A stretch of 64,000 nucleotides of DNA, taken from contig JAHEWK010000005.1 of assembly GCA_020740775.1 (NCBI GenBank), forward strand, positions 434,001 to 498,000, in the 5' to 3' direction. Of this stretch, positions 1 through 12,288 are shown one piece after another. The notes beneath the pieces are model-generated. The model did no database searches. It was not told the origin of the DNA and worked only from the letters and a program-made list of their open reading frames with translations. This stretch comes from Ilyonectria destructans. Lineage: Eukaryota; Ascomycota; Sordariomycetes; Hypocreales; Nectriaceae. Position numbers and translations under genes: made by a program. The stretch's first letter is position 1. Each line of letters opens with the position of its first letter.

Positions 1-435
1 TTAGCCCAAATAAAGTCGCTGGGCGAAGAAATCAAGAAAGTGAGACACATCTGCATCCAAAGAAAATGCCCTCTTCAGTACTGACAGGATCCTCAGGATG
101 GATACCAAGGTTTGGATATAACAATTGAGCCACTCAAGGGTCACGTCTGGAACCTGGTTGACTATGGGGGAGCCATACCTGGTGTCTCACAAGGCAAAGA
201 TGTCGAGAGGATGGAGGCTTTTCGGGGTGTGTGCTTGCAAGCTGACTGGATTAGTGAGCATTGTAATCCGTAGTCTAGCCAGTCCATCAGTAAGTACATA
301 AAATCTGTGATTTATGATCATTTTAAAACATGTGGCAGATTTATAGAAATCAGATGATGAATAAATCCGGCATGCTAAATCGCTGTGGAATTCCACTCCC
401 AGAAAATCCCAAGATCGCGCGGCTATTTCTACCAC
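1..435 (-). other. Unassigned edge reading frame, interrupted
   Basis: On the minus strand, positions 186 to 1 form an open frame of 61 codons ending in a TAA at the very edge of the window. Its tail reads HFLDFFAQRLYLG and its composition looks protein-like. The same frame continues upstream to 435 but is cut by a TGA at 187-189. It could be the last exon of a gene (an AG sits just before 186), a decayed gene end, or chance. I recognise no family. No gene is evident between 436 and the end of the transporter at 784. Confidence 0.25.
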
Positions 436-783
436 CCAATATGTTTAGCATACGCCATGCAAAGGTGGTAGTAGGATATGTACGGGGCCAGGGCGAATAC
501 AATGTCGCGCCACTGGGAACAGAAATGCAGCTGATGCTAAACAACGCTATATTATGATATTACTGCTCTGTTGGGGTCAAGATTAAATCATTTCAACGAT
601 TGACCTAATATTGAGGAGCGACAATTTGCCACATTCCTAGAATCAAAGAAGATTAGAAACGAAGATCAAAATGAACCAGCAATTCGTTCAGCTCAGTATT
701 TCTTGAAGATATCTGTTCATATGAAGGACGAATAATGGACCAGTTCTATTGCCCACGGCATCAGAAAATGGTACGCGTTCTGA

Positions 784-2568
784 TCACAAAACTTCTGGCT
801 TAGCGACCGCTGCATTATTGGAGTAATCATCGAGATTAGTCTTGTCAAAGTGACGAGGCTTGATGTTTTGAGCATAGAGTGCGTCAAGCTCCGCCACAGT
901 TCGATTCCTCGTCTCCGGAAGCCAAAGCCAGCAGCCTAAGAAGCCTATGAAAGTGGTGAAGCCGAAAATAAAGCCGACTTTGCCACCCAAATTGCCGGAA
1001 TCGGGGTTGAACATGTATGGAAACACAAAGCCGACCAACCACTGAACTGCGACAAGCATGATATTGGCCAGACCCTGCGTGCGAGATCGCAAGCGCCAGG
1101 ATGGAATTTCTGCCACCACGGTCCAAGCCACAGTTCCAAGTGTGAATTGATAAATGAATCCCTATTTAGACATTGATGGTCAGCAGTAAACACCAAGAAT
1201 AGATAGGAATTGGATGTGTCTCGGTGATCGGTGTTCGTTCGTACGTACCCAAAGGAACATAAATGCGATGGTGACCAAGTATGTCTCTCTATGTCCTGGA
1301 AGAGAAAAGCCGCCAATGATGAATAGTGTACAAGCGCAGGCCAACTGACCCCAAACGATCATAGGTCGGCGGCCGATAGTGTTGAGCACCGGCCAGGAGA
1401 GAATGTTGGCAATAAACATGCTGCAATTGTTAAGCATGCCAAGCAAAAACGACATTTTGGCGCTAAAGCCCGCAAGTTGATAGTAGTAAGACTGATAGCC
1501 TAGCACAAATATCAAACCGGAGAGGTACTGGCACCCATAGATGAACATGCAAATAAGAGTGCGTTGGCGGTCCATGGGGGCAAAGCAATTCGCATAGGTA
1601 ACGGATTCCGTAGTCTTCCGGAACTCTTGCTCCTTCTCTACCGTTTCTTGGATCAAGGCCATGATGGCTTCTTTGTCGATCGAAGACTCTGAATGGTGTA
1701 GGCGTTGCAAAGACTGCTTAGCGGCGTCGATGCGTCCGGTGCGGACGAGCCAGACAGGAGACTCGGGCCAGAACCAGGCTGTTAACAGTACCAGCGCAGG
1801 GATGGCCCATTGGCAGGCAAATGGGATAATGTATGCATCGGGGTCGTTTCGAGGGCCTAGGCAATAAATAACGCCAGTAAAGACGAGCACCCCTGAAAAT
1901 TGGATTATGTTGGTCATGGCCGTGAGCCAGCCGCGAAGTTTGAGTGGCGCTACCTCGGACGCATATAGTGGGCCGATTACGAGCCATGCACCGATAGACA
2001 GACCATTCACGGCCTTGCCTGCTGTGAGAAGAGCGAGTGAGCCCTGTCGAGTCGACATGTATTGAATTGCGACGCCGACGATAGAGACTGCGCAGGACAA
2101 AATGTTGGTATATCGCCGCCCAATGCGGTCAGCGAGCCACCCCGTCAGGGCTGCACCGATCACAGCTCCAAGCTGAGAGATGCCTCCGTAGAGGCTCTGC
2201 CAGGTCGCGGGGATAATGTATGTGGCCGCGTCTCCTTCGCCGAAGAGCTCACCGTAGTCCTCTCTGTTGTGGAGTGCTCAGTATGGTATTCTTCGGCAAG
2301 CACGGAAACAAGATATGACTTACCGGAACTTGGGTATGGCGAGCAGATTGCCGGCGATGATCCCATCGATGCCGTAGCCAAAGACTACCAGCTGTCCGTA
2401 AAGGATCCAGAGAGTGCTCCGCCAGAATATGCGAACGGTTTGGAAGAAGCTCAAGCCTTTCTCATACTCGACCTGGCGAGCAGCGGCCTGGGATCGATGT
2501 TCAAGGTCGTCCATGGTCTTCTGTTCGACATGCTCGGCAGCGCGCTCAGACTTGGCGCACTCGTCCAT
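784..2568 (-). CDS. MFS sugar transporter (alpha-glucoside/hexose permease-like)
   Basis: Three exons, 2568-2324, 2263-1249 and 1161-784, give 545 residues, a normal length for a fungal sugar porter. Visible signatures are GWLADRIGRRYTN (loop 2-3 motif), PESPVWLVRTGR after the sixth helix (family PESPRWL, with Arg replaced by Val), and PETRNRTVAELDALY near the C-terminus. The N-terminus before helix 1 is long, charged and cytosolic, as in maltose-permease-type porters. An in-frame ATG at 2631 would add 21 residues; I prefer 2568 because MDECAKSERAAEH starts the family-like region. It is divergent from the flavin monooxygenase at 3142 over about 570 bp, which suggests shared control. Inference: plasma-membrane proton symporter for a sugar or sugar-like cluster compound. 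Substrate cannot be read from sequence. Confidence 0.88.
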
Positions 2569-3141
2569 GTTTGGACAATATGAGAGGAAGATGGGGGAAG
2601 GTTGTAGTCCGTGGAGTTGAATAAAATCCACGCAGGGTGTGGCTCCTTGAATTGAAGAGAGAACCGTAGGTGTTAAATACGTCGCTCATCCGGTACGAGC
2701 ATTGACTTTGTTGATTCGTGACATGTCCTCGCTGACGCGAACGGTTCTCCCAGCGGTCAGTTGATCAAAGGCGGAGAAGAGCTTTGAGGCGTTCATGTCG
2801 AAGGAACCACACGCCAATCTCCACAATCTAGACCAAGTGAGGTTTGGAGCTAGCTGACATCGCGAACAGAGTCAGCGAAGACGCTAGTATGGCGCCACGA
2901 CCTGGGGAATGTGCGGAGAGAGGCGAACTTGCGGGGAAGTTGCGGGGATTCTTGGGATGCTTCATGTGCCCAGGATCGAACTTACTACGTTGACTAGAGG
3001 TGGGAGTCTTGGCTGGGCTTAGTCAATTGACCCGGTATAGCATAGATAATAGTGTGGCTACACCAGTTTGAACCATCTTTATCCGTCATTAACACTCCAG
3101 CTTCTTCTTTCCAGCAATCCTTGAATCAATCATCGACCACC
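2569..3141. promoter_or_regulatory. Divergent promoter, transporter / monooxygenase 1
   Basis: This 573-bp gene-free stretch separates the 5' ends of two divergent genes and must hold both promoters. I see no strong TATA box or convincing repeated operator. A CT-rich stretch and several CGAAC/CCGGT words are present but not distinctive. Confidence 0.5.
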
Positions 3142-5244
3142 ATGAGCCCACACAAAGAGCCTGCGCAGGATGACTACTCCTTCAGCTTTGACAATCGCAT
3201 TGGCGGTACGCCAATTACAACAGAAGATGATGGGCCTTATTCAGTCTCGGAGCATTTGCTCTGGGCACCCCGAAAAATGAGAGTCGCCTCGATTGGCGCA
3301 GGTGCCTCTGGGATAATGATGTGCCACAAGAAAGAAAAGGATTTTGGCGAGTCCATCGACTTGGTCGTTTACGAGCGTAAGCCCTTCGCAATTTCTCAAA
3401 ACAACCCCATATCTGATAGAAACACATAGGATATCCCAAGTGTGGTGGCGTATGGCACGCCAACAAGTATCCCGGTTGCCGGTGCGATGTGCCCTCAGCA
3501 GCTTACCAGTTCTCTTTCGCCCCAAAGCCCGACTGGTCGCGATACTACTCACCCGCAGCCGAGATCCAAGCCTACTACGAGGGCTTTGCTCGCGACCACG
3601 GTTACCTGGATCGCTATATCAAACTCTCCCATGAGGTGAACGGGGCCACCTGGGATGAGGTTACAAGTCAATGGGTGCTCCAGATAACCCATACAACCGA
3701 GGCAGGCGAGAAGCGAATCTTTGAGGATCGTGTCGACTTCCTTGTTGCCAACATTGGTGTTCTGAATACTTGGAAGTGGCCCGATATCCCTAACAGAGAA
3801 GCTTTTGGCGGACGTATAACCCATTCTGCCGACTATGATACCAGCTTGGACCTCACTGGCAAGACCGTCATAGTAATTGGATCTGGCGCCTCATCGATCC
3901 AGATTATCCCTGCCATCCAAAAGATTGCAAAGAAGGTCATCTCCTTCTACCGTACGCCTCAGTGGATCAGCTCTGGCCTTCCCCTAGAAGGCTACACCGA
4001 CGAGCAAGGTCGCAACTTTGACTGTGCGTACAATTCTTGGGACGAGCAAGCGCAACTATATGCTGACTATGGCTGCGTAGACACCGAAGAGCAAAAGAAG
4101 CAGTTTACCGATGACCCGGCATTTTATTTGAGCCAGCGGAAGGCAATTGAGGCCAAGATAAACGCAAGCTTCCGCGCCAACATTGCAGACCATCCATTTC
4201 AGAAGCTCACTCGAGAGGTATGTTGGTCACTTTTCTAATACAGTTATACTCACCCTCTTCAACTCCTTCATTTGACACTTGTCATCCGTTTGCTAAGAAC
4301 CCTCAACATCAGGCCGTTTCTAAGCAGATGGCCGTAGCCTTGAATCACAATGAGACACTCGTGAAGCGCCTCGTTCCCTCATTCCCAGTTGGCTGCCGCC
4401 GTCTGGGACCCGCGGAGGGCTTCCTCGAAGCATTTCTGAAGGACAACGTCGAGCTAGCCAACGGCGAGATCGCCGCCTTTACCAAAAAGGGCTTGCAAAC
4501 AGATGACGGCACCGAGTATGAGGCGGATGTGATCATCTGCGCAACGGGCTTCGATGTCAACTTTCGACCTTACTTCCCCATCATTGGACGCAATGGCCTT
4601 GCGCTCAACGATGCATGGAAGGATGATCCGGCGGCATATCTTGCCGTGGCCGCCAGCGGGTTTCCCAATTTTATGAGTAAGTTCGCCAGGTAACCAAAAC
4701 GTAAAGTTACTAATTCACCCCGAAATTAGTTGGTTCGCTTGGGCCTAATTGTCCTGCCGGGCATGGGTCTTTTGTCACAGTGCTGGAGGCCGCACAAAAT
4801 TACATTTGCAAGGTTATACGAAAGATGCAGACAGAAAATATCCGGTCGATGGACGTAAAACCCGAGGCGGTGGCTGAGTACAATGACCATGTTCATGAAT
4901 GGCTTAAGAGAAGGTGAGAATCTCTTGAGCATCAAGCCCAGCTACTTCCCTTATTAGTGAGAATTAGGACTAACATTTTTACCAGTGTCTGGACTGCCGG
5001 TTGCAGATCTTGGTACAATCAAGGCAAACCTGATGGCAAAGTGACGGCGCAGTATCCCGGGTCTTTGGTACACTGGCGCTTAATGCTTGAAACCCCGCGG
5101 TTTGAAGACTATATCATCTCCTACCGCAGCGGAAACAGATTCGAGTTCATGGGTAACGGATTTACGGAGCTCGAAACGAGCGGCAAGGACCTGGCTTGGT
5201 ACCTGGAACCTGAATACGTCGAGAAGCCGCTCTTTGATCACTAA
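3142..5244 (+). CDS. Baeyer-Villiger-type flavin monooxygenase 1
   Basis: Five exons (3142-3376, 3430-4217, 4313-4676, 4730-4913, 4986-5244) give 609 residues. Order of elements: FAD-binding GAGASG near residue 55, GGVWHANKYPGCRCDVPS (the conserved region after the first Rossmann fold), the fingerprint FGGRITHSADYD, NADPH-binding GSGASSIQ, then ATGFDVNF and GPNCPAGHGSF. This order is that of class B monooxygenases, which insert oxygen next to a carbonyl using FAD, NADPH and O2. The fingerprint has Tyr where the family has Trp (FxGxxxHxxxW), which may alter coupling or substrate range. All introns join in frame; for example the exon 1/2 join yields VYERYPKCGG. It shares its promoter region with the transporter. 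Substrate unknown; a related ketone or steroid oxygenase is possible. Confidence 0.88.
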
Positions 5245-5366
5245 CCGTGTTCTGAACTGTTCCCTGCTATGATATGGGCGAAGGCGGGAATGGACCTGCA
5301 TTGATATCTCTAGAAATACTTTTTAGGCTAGGATTAAGGGATGGCTTAGTTAAAATACACATGGTT

Positions 5367-7410
5367 TCAAAAAACCCCAGATTCCATAGCTCTTGAGTGG
5401 TGCCGCATCCTGCCACTTCGCGCCTCAAGCCCCTTCCATTGAGGATATCGGTCGAAGAACTCTTCGCTGAGATTCCAGTTTTTTAAATCCAAAATGGCTG
5501 CTTCAAGTCGAGTGTGGTCTTTCAACCCCGTGTGCTCCAGCGTGTGAATATCCACCGTCATGTACCGAATTATATCGAGTGAGACATCGTATGGGCCCGT
5601 CTCATCGGAAAGTGACATGTGGATGAGTTCTTCTCGTATCTCAGGCCTTATGCAACGTCAGTAAGAATTATTATGTGTGGAATCTGTCTCGTTATTTCAT
5701 ACCATGGGATTAGGTCTGCTGCGAGTGGATGCGGAACTGTGAGCTGTAATTGGGTTGGACGCAGCCAGCTGGGTACACTGTGGTAGGCTGATTCATCTTG
5801 AATGACTTGCCACTGAAGGAGAAAAGTCAGTATCAGAGCATAAGAGAAGAATAGAGCACCACCGGGCAAGAGACGTAAGGATGACTTACCCTAAGAAGAA
5901 GATATAGAACCCAGTAGGTAGCTAAAAACTCGGAAGTTCTCCTCGACTGTCTGACAGGAGCTAGCAAGGTCTTCAAATCAACCGATAGCGTGTTTTTGGG
6001 GTCATCGAATAAGAAGTCGGAAAGGGTTGGGGGCCCAATGGTGGATATATTTGCACGGGCACGTTCGAGAATAACGTGGGCCTGCTTGTCTCTCGGTAGT
6101 GGTGGCACCAGAATTAGAGGGAGAGCCCGAGATTGCTGCATGGCCACCATGGGTACGGGCATTGGTGGAGGTATCCACTGATTCATGCAAGCTCCTAGAA
6201 GGTCGAGGATATTCTCGATAGAGTGCAGAGATGGTGTTGATGATGTCTCACGTCGAGATGAACCATTAACGTGAGGTCTAAGGTCACCGGAGGTCGAGAA
6301 TAAAGACGGTAGGTACTGTGTGTTGAGGGATGATCCGTTATCCGATTGGTGGTCCGATTGACTTCTCCGGGAATTTGTATGGAGAAGGCTTTCTAGTTCC
6401 AACATGGCATCATGGTGCCGCGACAGCGGGGCTAGAGATGCAGTGCTAGTTGATTCAACCCTGGATAAATTCGTAGTCCCCTGGGAGCCGTGGTTGTTCG
6501 TGTGTGGAGGTAGATTAGATGGTCCGCTCTCCAATTGCTCGTAGAGATGGAACCAGTCCATGGCAGGATCGCCTTCGGAGTTTACAGCGTGACAGTTCAC
6601 ATCGGCTGGTCGAAGATCGTGGTACAAGGCCGGGTCAACACAGACAGGCAGAGGGTCTTGAGCCGTCGTGCCATGCGATGGACGAAGTTGGGGAATAGCA
6701 TCAGCTGTATTGACAGGTGGCGTCCCTGGATCTCCATCTGCTTGCGGTGCGATGGGAGTTACGGACGAGACCTGTACCGGACCACCCAACGCTTCATCAG
6801 GATCGCCCTTGTCCTCCAAGTCGAGGAGCATGTCCATCGGGGTGTGCGCTGTCTCTGCAGGTTGCCGACTGGTCAAATCCACCCGATGGGTGGCTCCGCA
6901 ATGAAGGTCATCGGAGTCTAACCCTTCCATGAAGTCCTCAGTTGGAATGGCATCTCCCAGGCTAACGCTTTGGGGATGAGGCCGGGGTGATTGCGCGTCC
7001 CAAGTTGCTTTCAGGGCTGACTCGTGTCTCAGCGATCGTTGCCGTTGTAGCAAGCCTTCCATCTCATCCCAGAGACCATAAAGTTGCTTCAGCTACAGCG
7101 TGTTAGCATTGATGGTGGTCCAAAGTCGGCGAGACACGCGAAATACTTCATCGTAAAGGCGAGCATTGCGCGCAGTGAGCTGGGCCACCTCCGACTGACC
7201 ACCCGCCTTTAGCACGCGGAGCTGAGCCTCGAGTTCCTCGATATGAAGCTTCTGGCGTTTTCGGTGCTGCCTCTGAGCGACTCGATCTGTGAAGCGTTTG
7301 CGCTCGCGCCGCTTCTCTGCCTCGTCGGCGGATACGTTCCCCGCGGGGCCTGGCTGTGTCTCGGGGCTCGTGGGAGGTTGTTGCCCAGGCCGGGACGCAG
7401 AATCCCGATC
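5367..7410 (-). CDS. bZIP transcription factor with DUF3425 domain
   Basis: Four exons (7410-7147, 7092-5890, 5812-5703, 5646-5367) give 618 residues. The basic region RRERKRFTDRVAQRQHRKRQ lies around residue 40 and is followed by leucine-type heptads through LYDELKQLYGLWDEMEGLL. A long Ser/Pro/Asp-rich middle follows, then the C-terminal DUF3425 region, recognisable by PTLSDFLFDD, YWVLYLLLRWQVIQ, WLRPTQLQLTVPHP and LIPWPEIREELI. The TAG at 7093-7095 is not a real stop: it is the 3' end of a 54-nt intron (7146-7093) with a GCTAAC branch point, and removing it restores the heptads. Nuclear DNA-binding regulator, family well supported; targets unknown. Likely a local regulator given its position between two monooxygenase genes. 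Confidence 0.88.
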
Positions 7411-7917
7411 CATGATGGGCAAGAGAAATGGATGGGTGAGATTCGACTCGGGAAGATAGTGTATGGCGAAGGCTGTGATGCGGGGTTGGGATACACAGCG
7501 ACGGAAAGCTGGAGAGGGGAATGACCTGTTATACGCCTGCTTATCCATTATCCAGTCTCTGGGCTAGCCTACATTGAGAAATGCCTGGGGTAATCAGTTA
7601 CGTTAGCTTGTTACCCCAGGCTCGGGCCCGGCAACATGGACGCGATTGCTTTGCGGGGTGGAGTTTCGCAAGCTAGCGAAGAGAGCGCGCCACAGTGCAG
7701 AGCTAATGAGGCACATTATGTACCTTGACAATTTCGGTACAGTTGTTAGTGGGTGAGGGGGGGGGCCCTGGGCAATTAGACAGTGGCATGGCGGAAGCGT
7801 GGAGCAATTCATCTCGATGGCTACATTAGGGTGTCGCTATTCATCAATTCATTTTGTAGCCTATACAATATATCACGATCTTCAAGCTACAGTATTCCCC
7901 TTCATCCACGACCTACT
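7411..7917. other. Intergenic, bZIP upstream region
   Basis: About 500 bp lie between the 5' end of the bZIP gene and the 3' end of the next gene, both on the minus strand. It should contain the bZIP promoter. A G-rich run (GGGGGGGG-type) lies near 7756. I see no gene or clear operator. Confidence 0.4.
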
Positions 7918-9582
7918 TCATCCATTGCCTAAGAAGTTACCGGCCGATGGCGGATCCGGAGGCTCCAATTGCACAGCCGCCAAGGCGTAAACTCCCCCCT
8001 CAGCTCCAGCCGGATGGCCAAGGACGCATTTCATGTCCGTCGTGTTCCACATCTCATCAAATTCATTGACGAGAAGCCTCTGCTCGAGTAATTCCGCATC
8101 ATCTATTGACCGATAGCTTTGGGCTGCTGCTACGTCCCTCGGGGTCAACGCTGAGTCAGATGCCGGGCTCGCCTCGTCGGCCGCGTCAAAGGCTAGTTGT
8201 GGGGAGTCCCATGGACTTGCAGGACTTCTAGTGACTGCTTCTGTCCACAGAGTGTCGTTATTGTTGATGCAAGCTTCAAGCAGCGTCTGGCTCTCGCTGA
8301 GCAGACACTGACGATCGGGAGGCCATGTCTCTAGCGATAACAGGGCTCCGGCTGCGATGGTCATGGCACGTAGCATGTCAGTTCCAGCCCCTAAACTGGG
8401 TTCAGTGCTTCCAGCCCCGTCAAGCGCTTTTCTACTCGTCGCTAGAACTCTCCGGGCCATGTGCGCGATCCGCTCGTCTCTCACCCGTCGCCAAATGTTG
8501 CTGCAGCCATGATTGTTCGGCATCTCCGCCGCCCGGTGGAGGGCAATCATGATGCGGGAAAAGATCATGTCTAAACGAACCCGCGTGGCAATCAAGTCCA
8601 GGTCTTCTATGTCGTCGACGGAGGCGCACATGCTATAGCAGCCCGTGTCCTGTTTGGAGAGTTCGAATCTTTCCGCAATGGTTTGAACGTCCCAAAAGTC
8701 GTCGTCATGATGTATCTGTTCTGGTTTCGCTCGTCGCTTCTGGCGGGGAACTTTCCGTCGTCGATTACACGCATACCTAGCGACATGTTCAAACAATGTT
8801 TTTCGCTGGATGAAGCAGAAGGCTTTTTGCATGGAGATCCAGTAATCCCGAATCTTGCAACCAAGAGCCCTCGCCGGTGTCAGGTCGAAGTCCTCCAAGA
8901 GAAGCGGCTCCGCGGAGCGTGGATCGAGTGCGAATCGGGATGGGTAGAGGGGTGTTGTCGCCTCAAGTGAATATCGGAGGAAATGCATCTGCTCCATGAT
9001 GAAGCCAGACCACCACAGGCGCTTGAACAGCCGACTTCTACTTTGTGCGCTCCTCTCCACGCTTTGGCTTGGTATACTCGACGACAGCTTGGCGAGGTTT
9101 GCCATCGCATGTCGCAACCACTGCGCCTGCTTCCTACCAACGGTGCATGTGTCAGTTTGCGATAACGCAAAGGCCATCAACAGAAGAGCCTGTGTCTCCT
9201 CGAAGGAGTCCTGCCCAGCTGAGGATTCCAGGCCAGCCTGTAGTGTACGTTGACCTTGTCAGTCGCTCCAGAATCAACGTGTGGCTGTTCCACTCACCTC
9301 GAACCTCTCAACGCTTTTGTCAAATGCCTCCTGGCGGTTTTGGAAGCCGTCATGTGCTAGCATCTCGTCTTCCAGCCACGGGACTGTCGCCGCTACCAAG
9401 GCATGGTGCAGCAGGCTGTCTAGTGGATACGCAGCTCTGCGCTCAGCGAGTGAACAAAGCAGGGCCGAGTAGTCGAGCACGGGGATTTCAAAGTAGATGT
9501 GTTCGGTGTAAATGAGGGCACAGGCAACACCCAGGTCAGTTTTAGACACGTCGCAATCGGAGGGTTGGTCCGGCTCGGCCAT
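7918..9582 (-). CDS. Fungal-type transcription factor domain protein lacking a DNA-binding domain
   Basis: Two exons (9582-9298, 9237-7918) give 534 residues. The N-terminal part, with ACALIYTEHIYFEIPVLDY and PLDSLLHHALVAATVPWL, matches the start of the fungal transcription factor regulatory (MHR) region, followed by the ALLLMAFALSQTD and WLRHAMANLAKL helices and SRLFKRLWWSGFIMEQ. No Zn2Cys6, C2H2 or bZIP element precedes it, and the 400 bp upstream do not reveal one. Full-length relatives carry a zinc cluster in front of this region. It may be a co-regulator, a truncated regulator, or have a missed 5' exon. It sits next to the bZIP gene and is divergent from monooxygenase 2. Confidence 0.7.
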
Positions 9583-9988
9583 GATCGCGTCGATTTAGCT
9601 GAGGGCATATGGGCGCTGCGCTGGGACTAAAGCAGCATCGGCACAGCTCTCATTGATTATAGCCCTGTTTACCAAGTACCACCTAGAAAAGAGGACTACA
9701 CGCAATTACGGACTACTTCCGGTGGCTCACGGTGGCTTGGTGGACACCAACTCTGCCTTTGCCGAGGAAACCGAGCTGACTCGACGCGCTGACTCGGCAT
9801 GTTGACCCACCAGGCGGTATCCCAGTACATGATTACGTCGGAGTAACATGGGTAACAGGTCTGCAAGCCATATTATCTCGACTCAAGGCCACGAGTCGAA
9901 TTGATCAGAATTATTGGAACAGGCCAACCCACCCCTGATTCCATTGATTTAATTCAATATTTTTGCTCGTCTCTCCGTCACGTTTACC
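9583..9988. promoter_or_regulatory. Divergent promoter, regulator / monooxygenase 2
   Basis: These 406 bp separate the divergent starts of the MHR-domain protein and the second Baeyer-Villiger-type monooxygenase, so both promoters lie here. TTCCGGTGG and CGGTGG words occur near 9717-9736 and may be zinc-cluster half sites, but there is no clear palindrome. Confidence 0.45.
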
Positions 9989-12288
9989 ATGACTATCAAC
10001 AGCTCTCACCGCCAGGAGCCGCCCTCTGCCAAAAGCGAGCCTCTTGCAGCCAGCTATGGACAACACCCGATCCACGACCGCGCTCAACGGCCACTGCAGG
10101 TCCTCGTTATCGGTGCCGGTCCATCTGGCATTGCAATGCTCATTGAGCTTCTCAAAATTCCCTTCATAACGATTCGGTGCGTCGAGAAGAACGCCGATGT
10201 CGGTGGAACCTGGTTGGAGACGCGGTATCCAGGCGCAGCTTGCGACGTCGCCAGCCATGCGTATCAATATAGTTTCAAGTCCAAGCCCAACTGGTCCAGA
10301 CAGTTTGTTACCAATTTCCCTGAGTGCAATACGATGTGAGGTTTAACAAGAGATCTAGCTTCGCACCCGCCGAGGAAATTGGAGATTACTTCATCTCGGT
10401 TGCAAAGACGTACGATCTCTACCCATACATTACCTTCAATTCCCGCGTCATATCTGCAGAATGGAACGAGTCCAATGCACTTTGGCAGGTCCAGGTTGTC
10501 GATAGTGCCAAAGGTAACACTGTCGAGACCTTTGTCGCTAACGTACTCATCAACGCTGGTGGGATCTTGAACGATTGGGCCTGGCCTGAGATCGACGGAC
10601 TACAAAGTTTCAAGGGCCACAAGGTGCACACCGCTGCGTGGGTGAGTCAGAGTTCCAGGGCGTTTCTACTTCTACCACGTGCATGAATGTCCTGATGGAA
10701 GCTTATTTTCTCATTGCAGGATCCTACAATTGACCTCAAGGACAAATCAGTAGCTGTTATCGGATCTGGAGCCAGCAGCATTCAGGTTGTGCCAAGCATC
10801 CAGCCTGTGGCGAAGAGGGTTGACGTATATGTGCGGTCGCCCACCTACATTCTCCCTACTGTTGGGTTCGGAGTCGAGTCGTCCTCATACAATGAGCCTT
10901 GTGAGTGCAGGATTGTCAAGACAGGCCTTGTAGCTTACAAAATTGCAAGATACGGAATCGGAGATTGAGAGGTTCTCCACCGACCCAGTCTACTACAAAG
11001 AATTCCGCAAACGCATAGAGCAACAGATGAACGAAAACTTTTCCAGCAGTAGGAAAGCGTCAAGCGAGCAAGTCAAAGCACGATTAGTGGGTTGCATGAA
11101 GTTTTCCTTAGCATCGCAGGAACTAAATGGCTACAGTGGGCGGAGAACATGATGAAAAAGGCAATTGCTTCACCTGAGCTACAAGAAAAGCTTATTCCCA
11201 GGTTTGTCAGGTCCAGTTCTGCAATTCCCTTCCCATCCCAGTCATCAAATATGTAGCCGTCTTCTAAGGATGAAACTAACTAACATGCGCATTTAGTTGG
11301 GAACTAGGTTGTCGACGTCTCACCCCTGGACTCCCATACCTCAATGCTGTACAGCAGCCTAATGTCAACATCGTTAGGGATGGTATCAAAAGTATAACCG
11401 AGGTGGGTATCGAGACGGATGATGGTCGAGTCACTGAGATTGACGTCATCATTTTTGCAACCGGATTCGTTACGTCGTTCTCGTCACGCTTCAACATCGT
11501 GGGGCGTCACGGCCGCACTTTGAAAGAAATGTGGAAAGACCGTGGTGCCGAGGCTTATCTTGGAACGGCCATAGCGGGATTGCCAAACTATTTCAGTATG
11601 TGCCGTGCAACCCATTGTGTAAATGCGAATTCATACTGACAAATTCAGCTCTTTTGGGGCCGAACTGTCCCATCGCGAATGGATCCCTAGTGCCTTGCAT
11701 CGAGCAGAGGTAAGATCTTCCCCATATCAAAACACGAGATGCAGCACAACATAGAAATGGTTCGACTGCTGATATTAATTCAGCGTGAAATATATCACAC
11801 GAGTTCTCGAAAAGATGCAGAGAGATCAAATAAAGTTTTTACATGTCAAACAACATGTGCAGAATGCGTTCAATGACTATGCTCAGGAAGTGCACAAGGA
11901 CTTGGTTTGGACGGGTTCGTGCAACAGCTGGTGTAAGTACCTACCATCTTCTAACTCCACTACTGGACTAACATTTCCGTCGTAGATAGGGATAAATCGA
12001 CAGGTCGCGTGACTGCAGTTTGGCCAGGCTCTAGCATCCATTTCATGGAGATGATCGACACTCCACGATGGGAGGATTTTGAAATTGTATATATACATGT
12101 ACGTGCATCTCCTCCCCTATGAATTATTGCATGACAAAATATTAATCTTGCTTATAGTCCAATCCGTTCATGTTTATGGGTAACGGAATTTCTCAACGCG
12201 AGACGACTGGAGAAGATTTAACTTTCTGTGAGTTACCCTATTCCTATCCATTTCGTGCTCTAACATAATGGACGAAGACTTAGACTAG
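9989..12288 (+). CDS. Baeyer-Villiger-type flavin monooxygenase 2
   Basis: Eleven exons (9989-10302, 10359-10641, 10720-10900, 10950-11086, 11137-11201, 11297-11595, 11649-11709, 11784-11932, 11986-12098, 12158-12227, 12284-12288) give 558 residues. It has GAGPSG for FAD, VGGTWLETRYPGAACDV, the full fingerprint FKGHKVHTAAWD (Trp present, unlike copy 1), GSGASSIQ for NADPH, GCRRLTPGLPYL and ATGFVTSF. It has ten introns against four in copy 1, so the two are not a recent tandem duplicate. The last exon is only 5 nt, completing Tyr and TAG; reading through the last donor instead would end about 15 residues later at 12268-12270. Family function: NADPH- and FAD-dependent oxygen insertion at a ketone. 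Substrate unknown. Confidence 0.86.

Noticed and set aside
2062..2583. A plus-strand frame of 173 codons over the transporter
   Set aside because: Antisense to conserved transporter sequence and without domain features.
7093..7095. In-frame TAG between the bZIP domain and the rest of the protein, looking like a stop-codon readthrough site
   Set aside because: It is the 3' end of a 54-nt intron (7146-7093) with a GTATTT donor and a GCTAAC branch point; splicing restores the leucine heptads.
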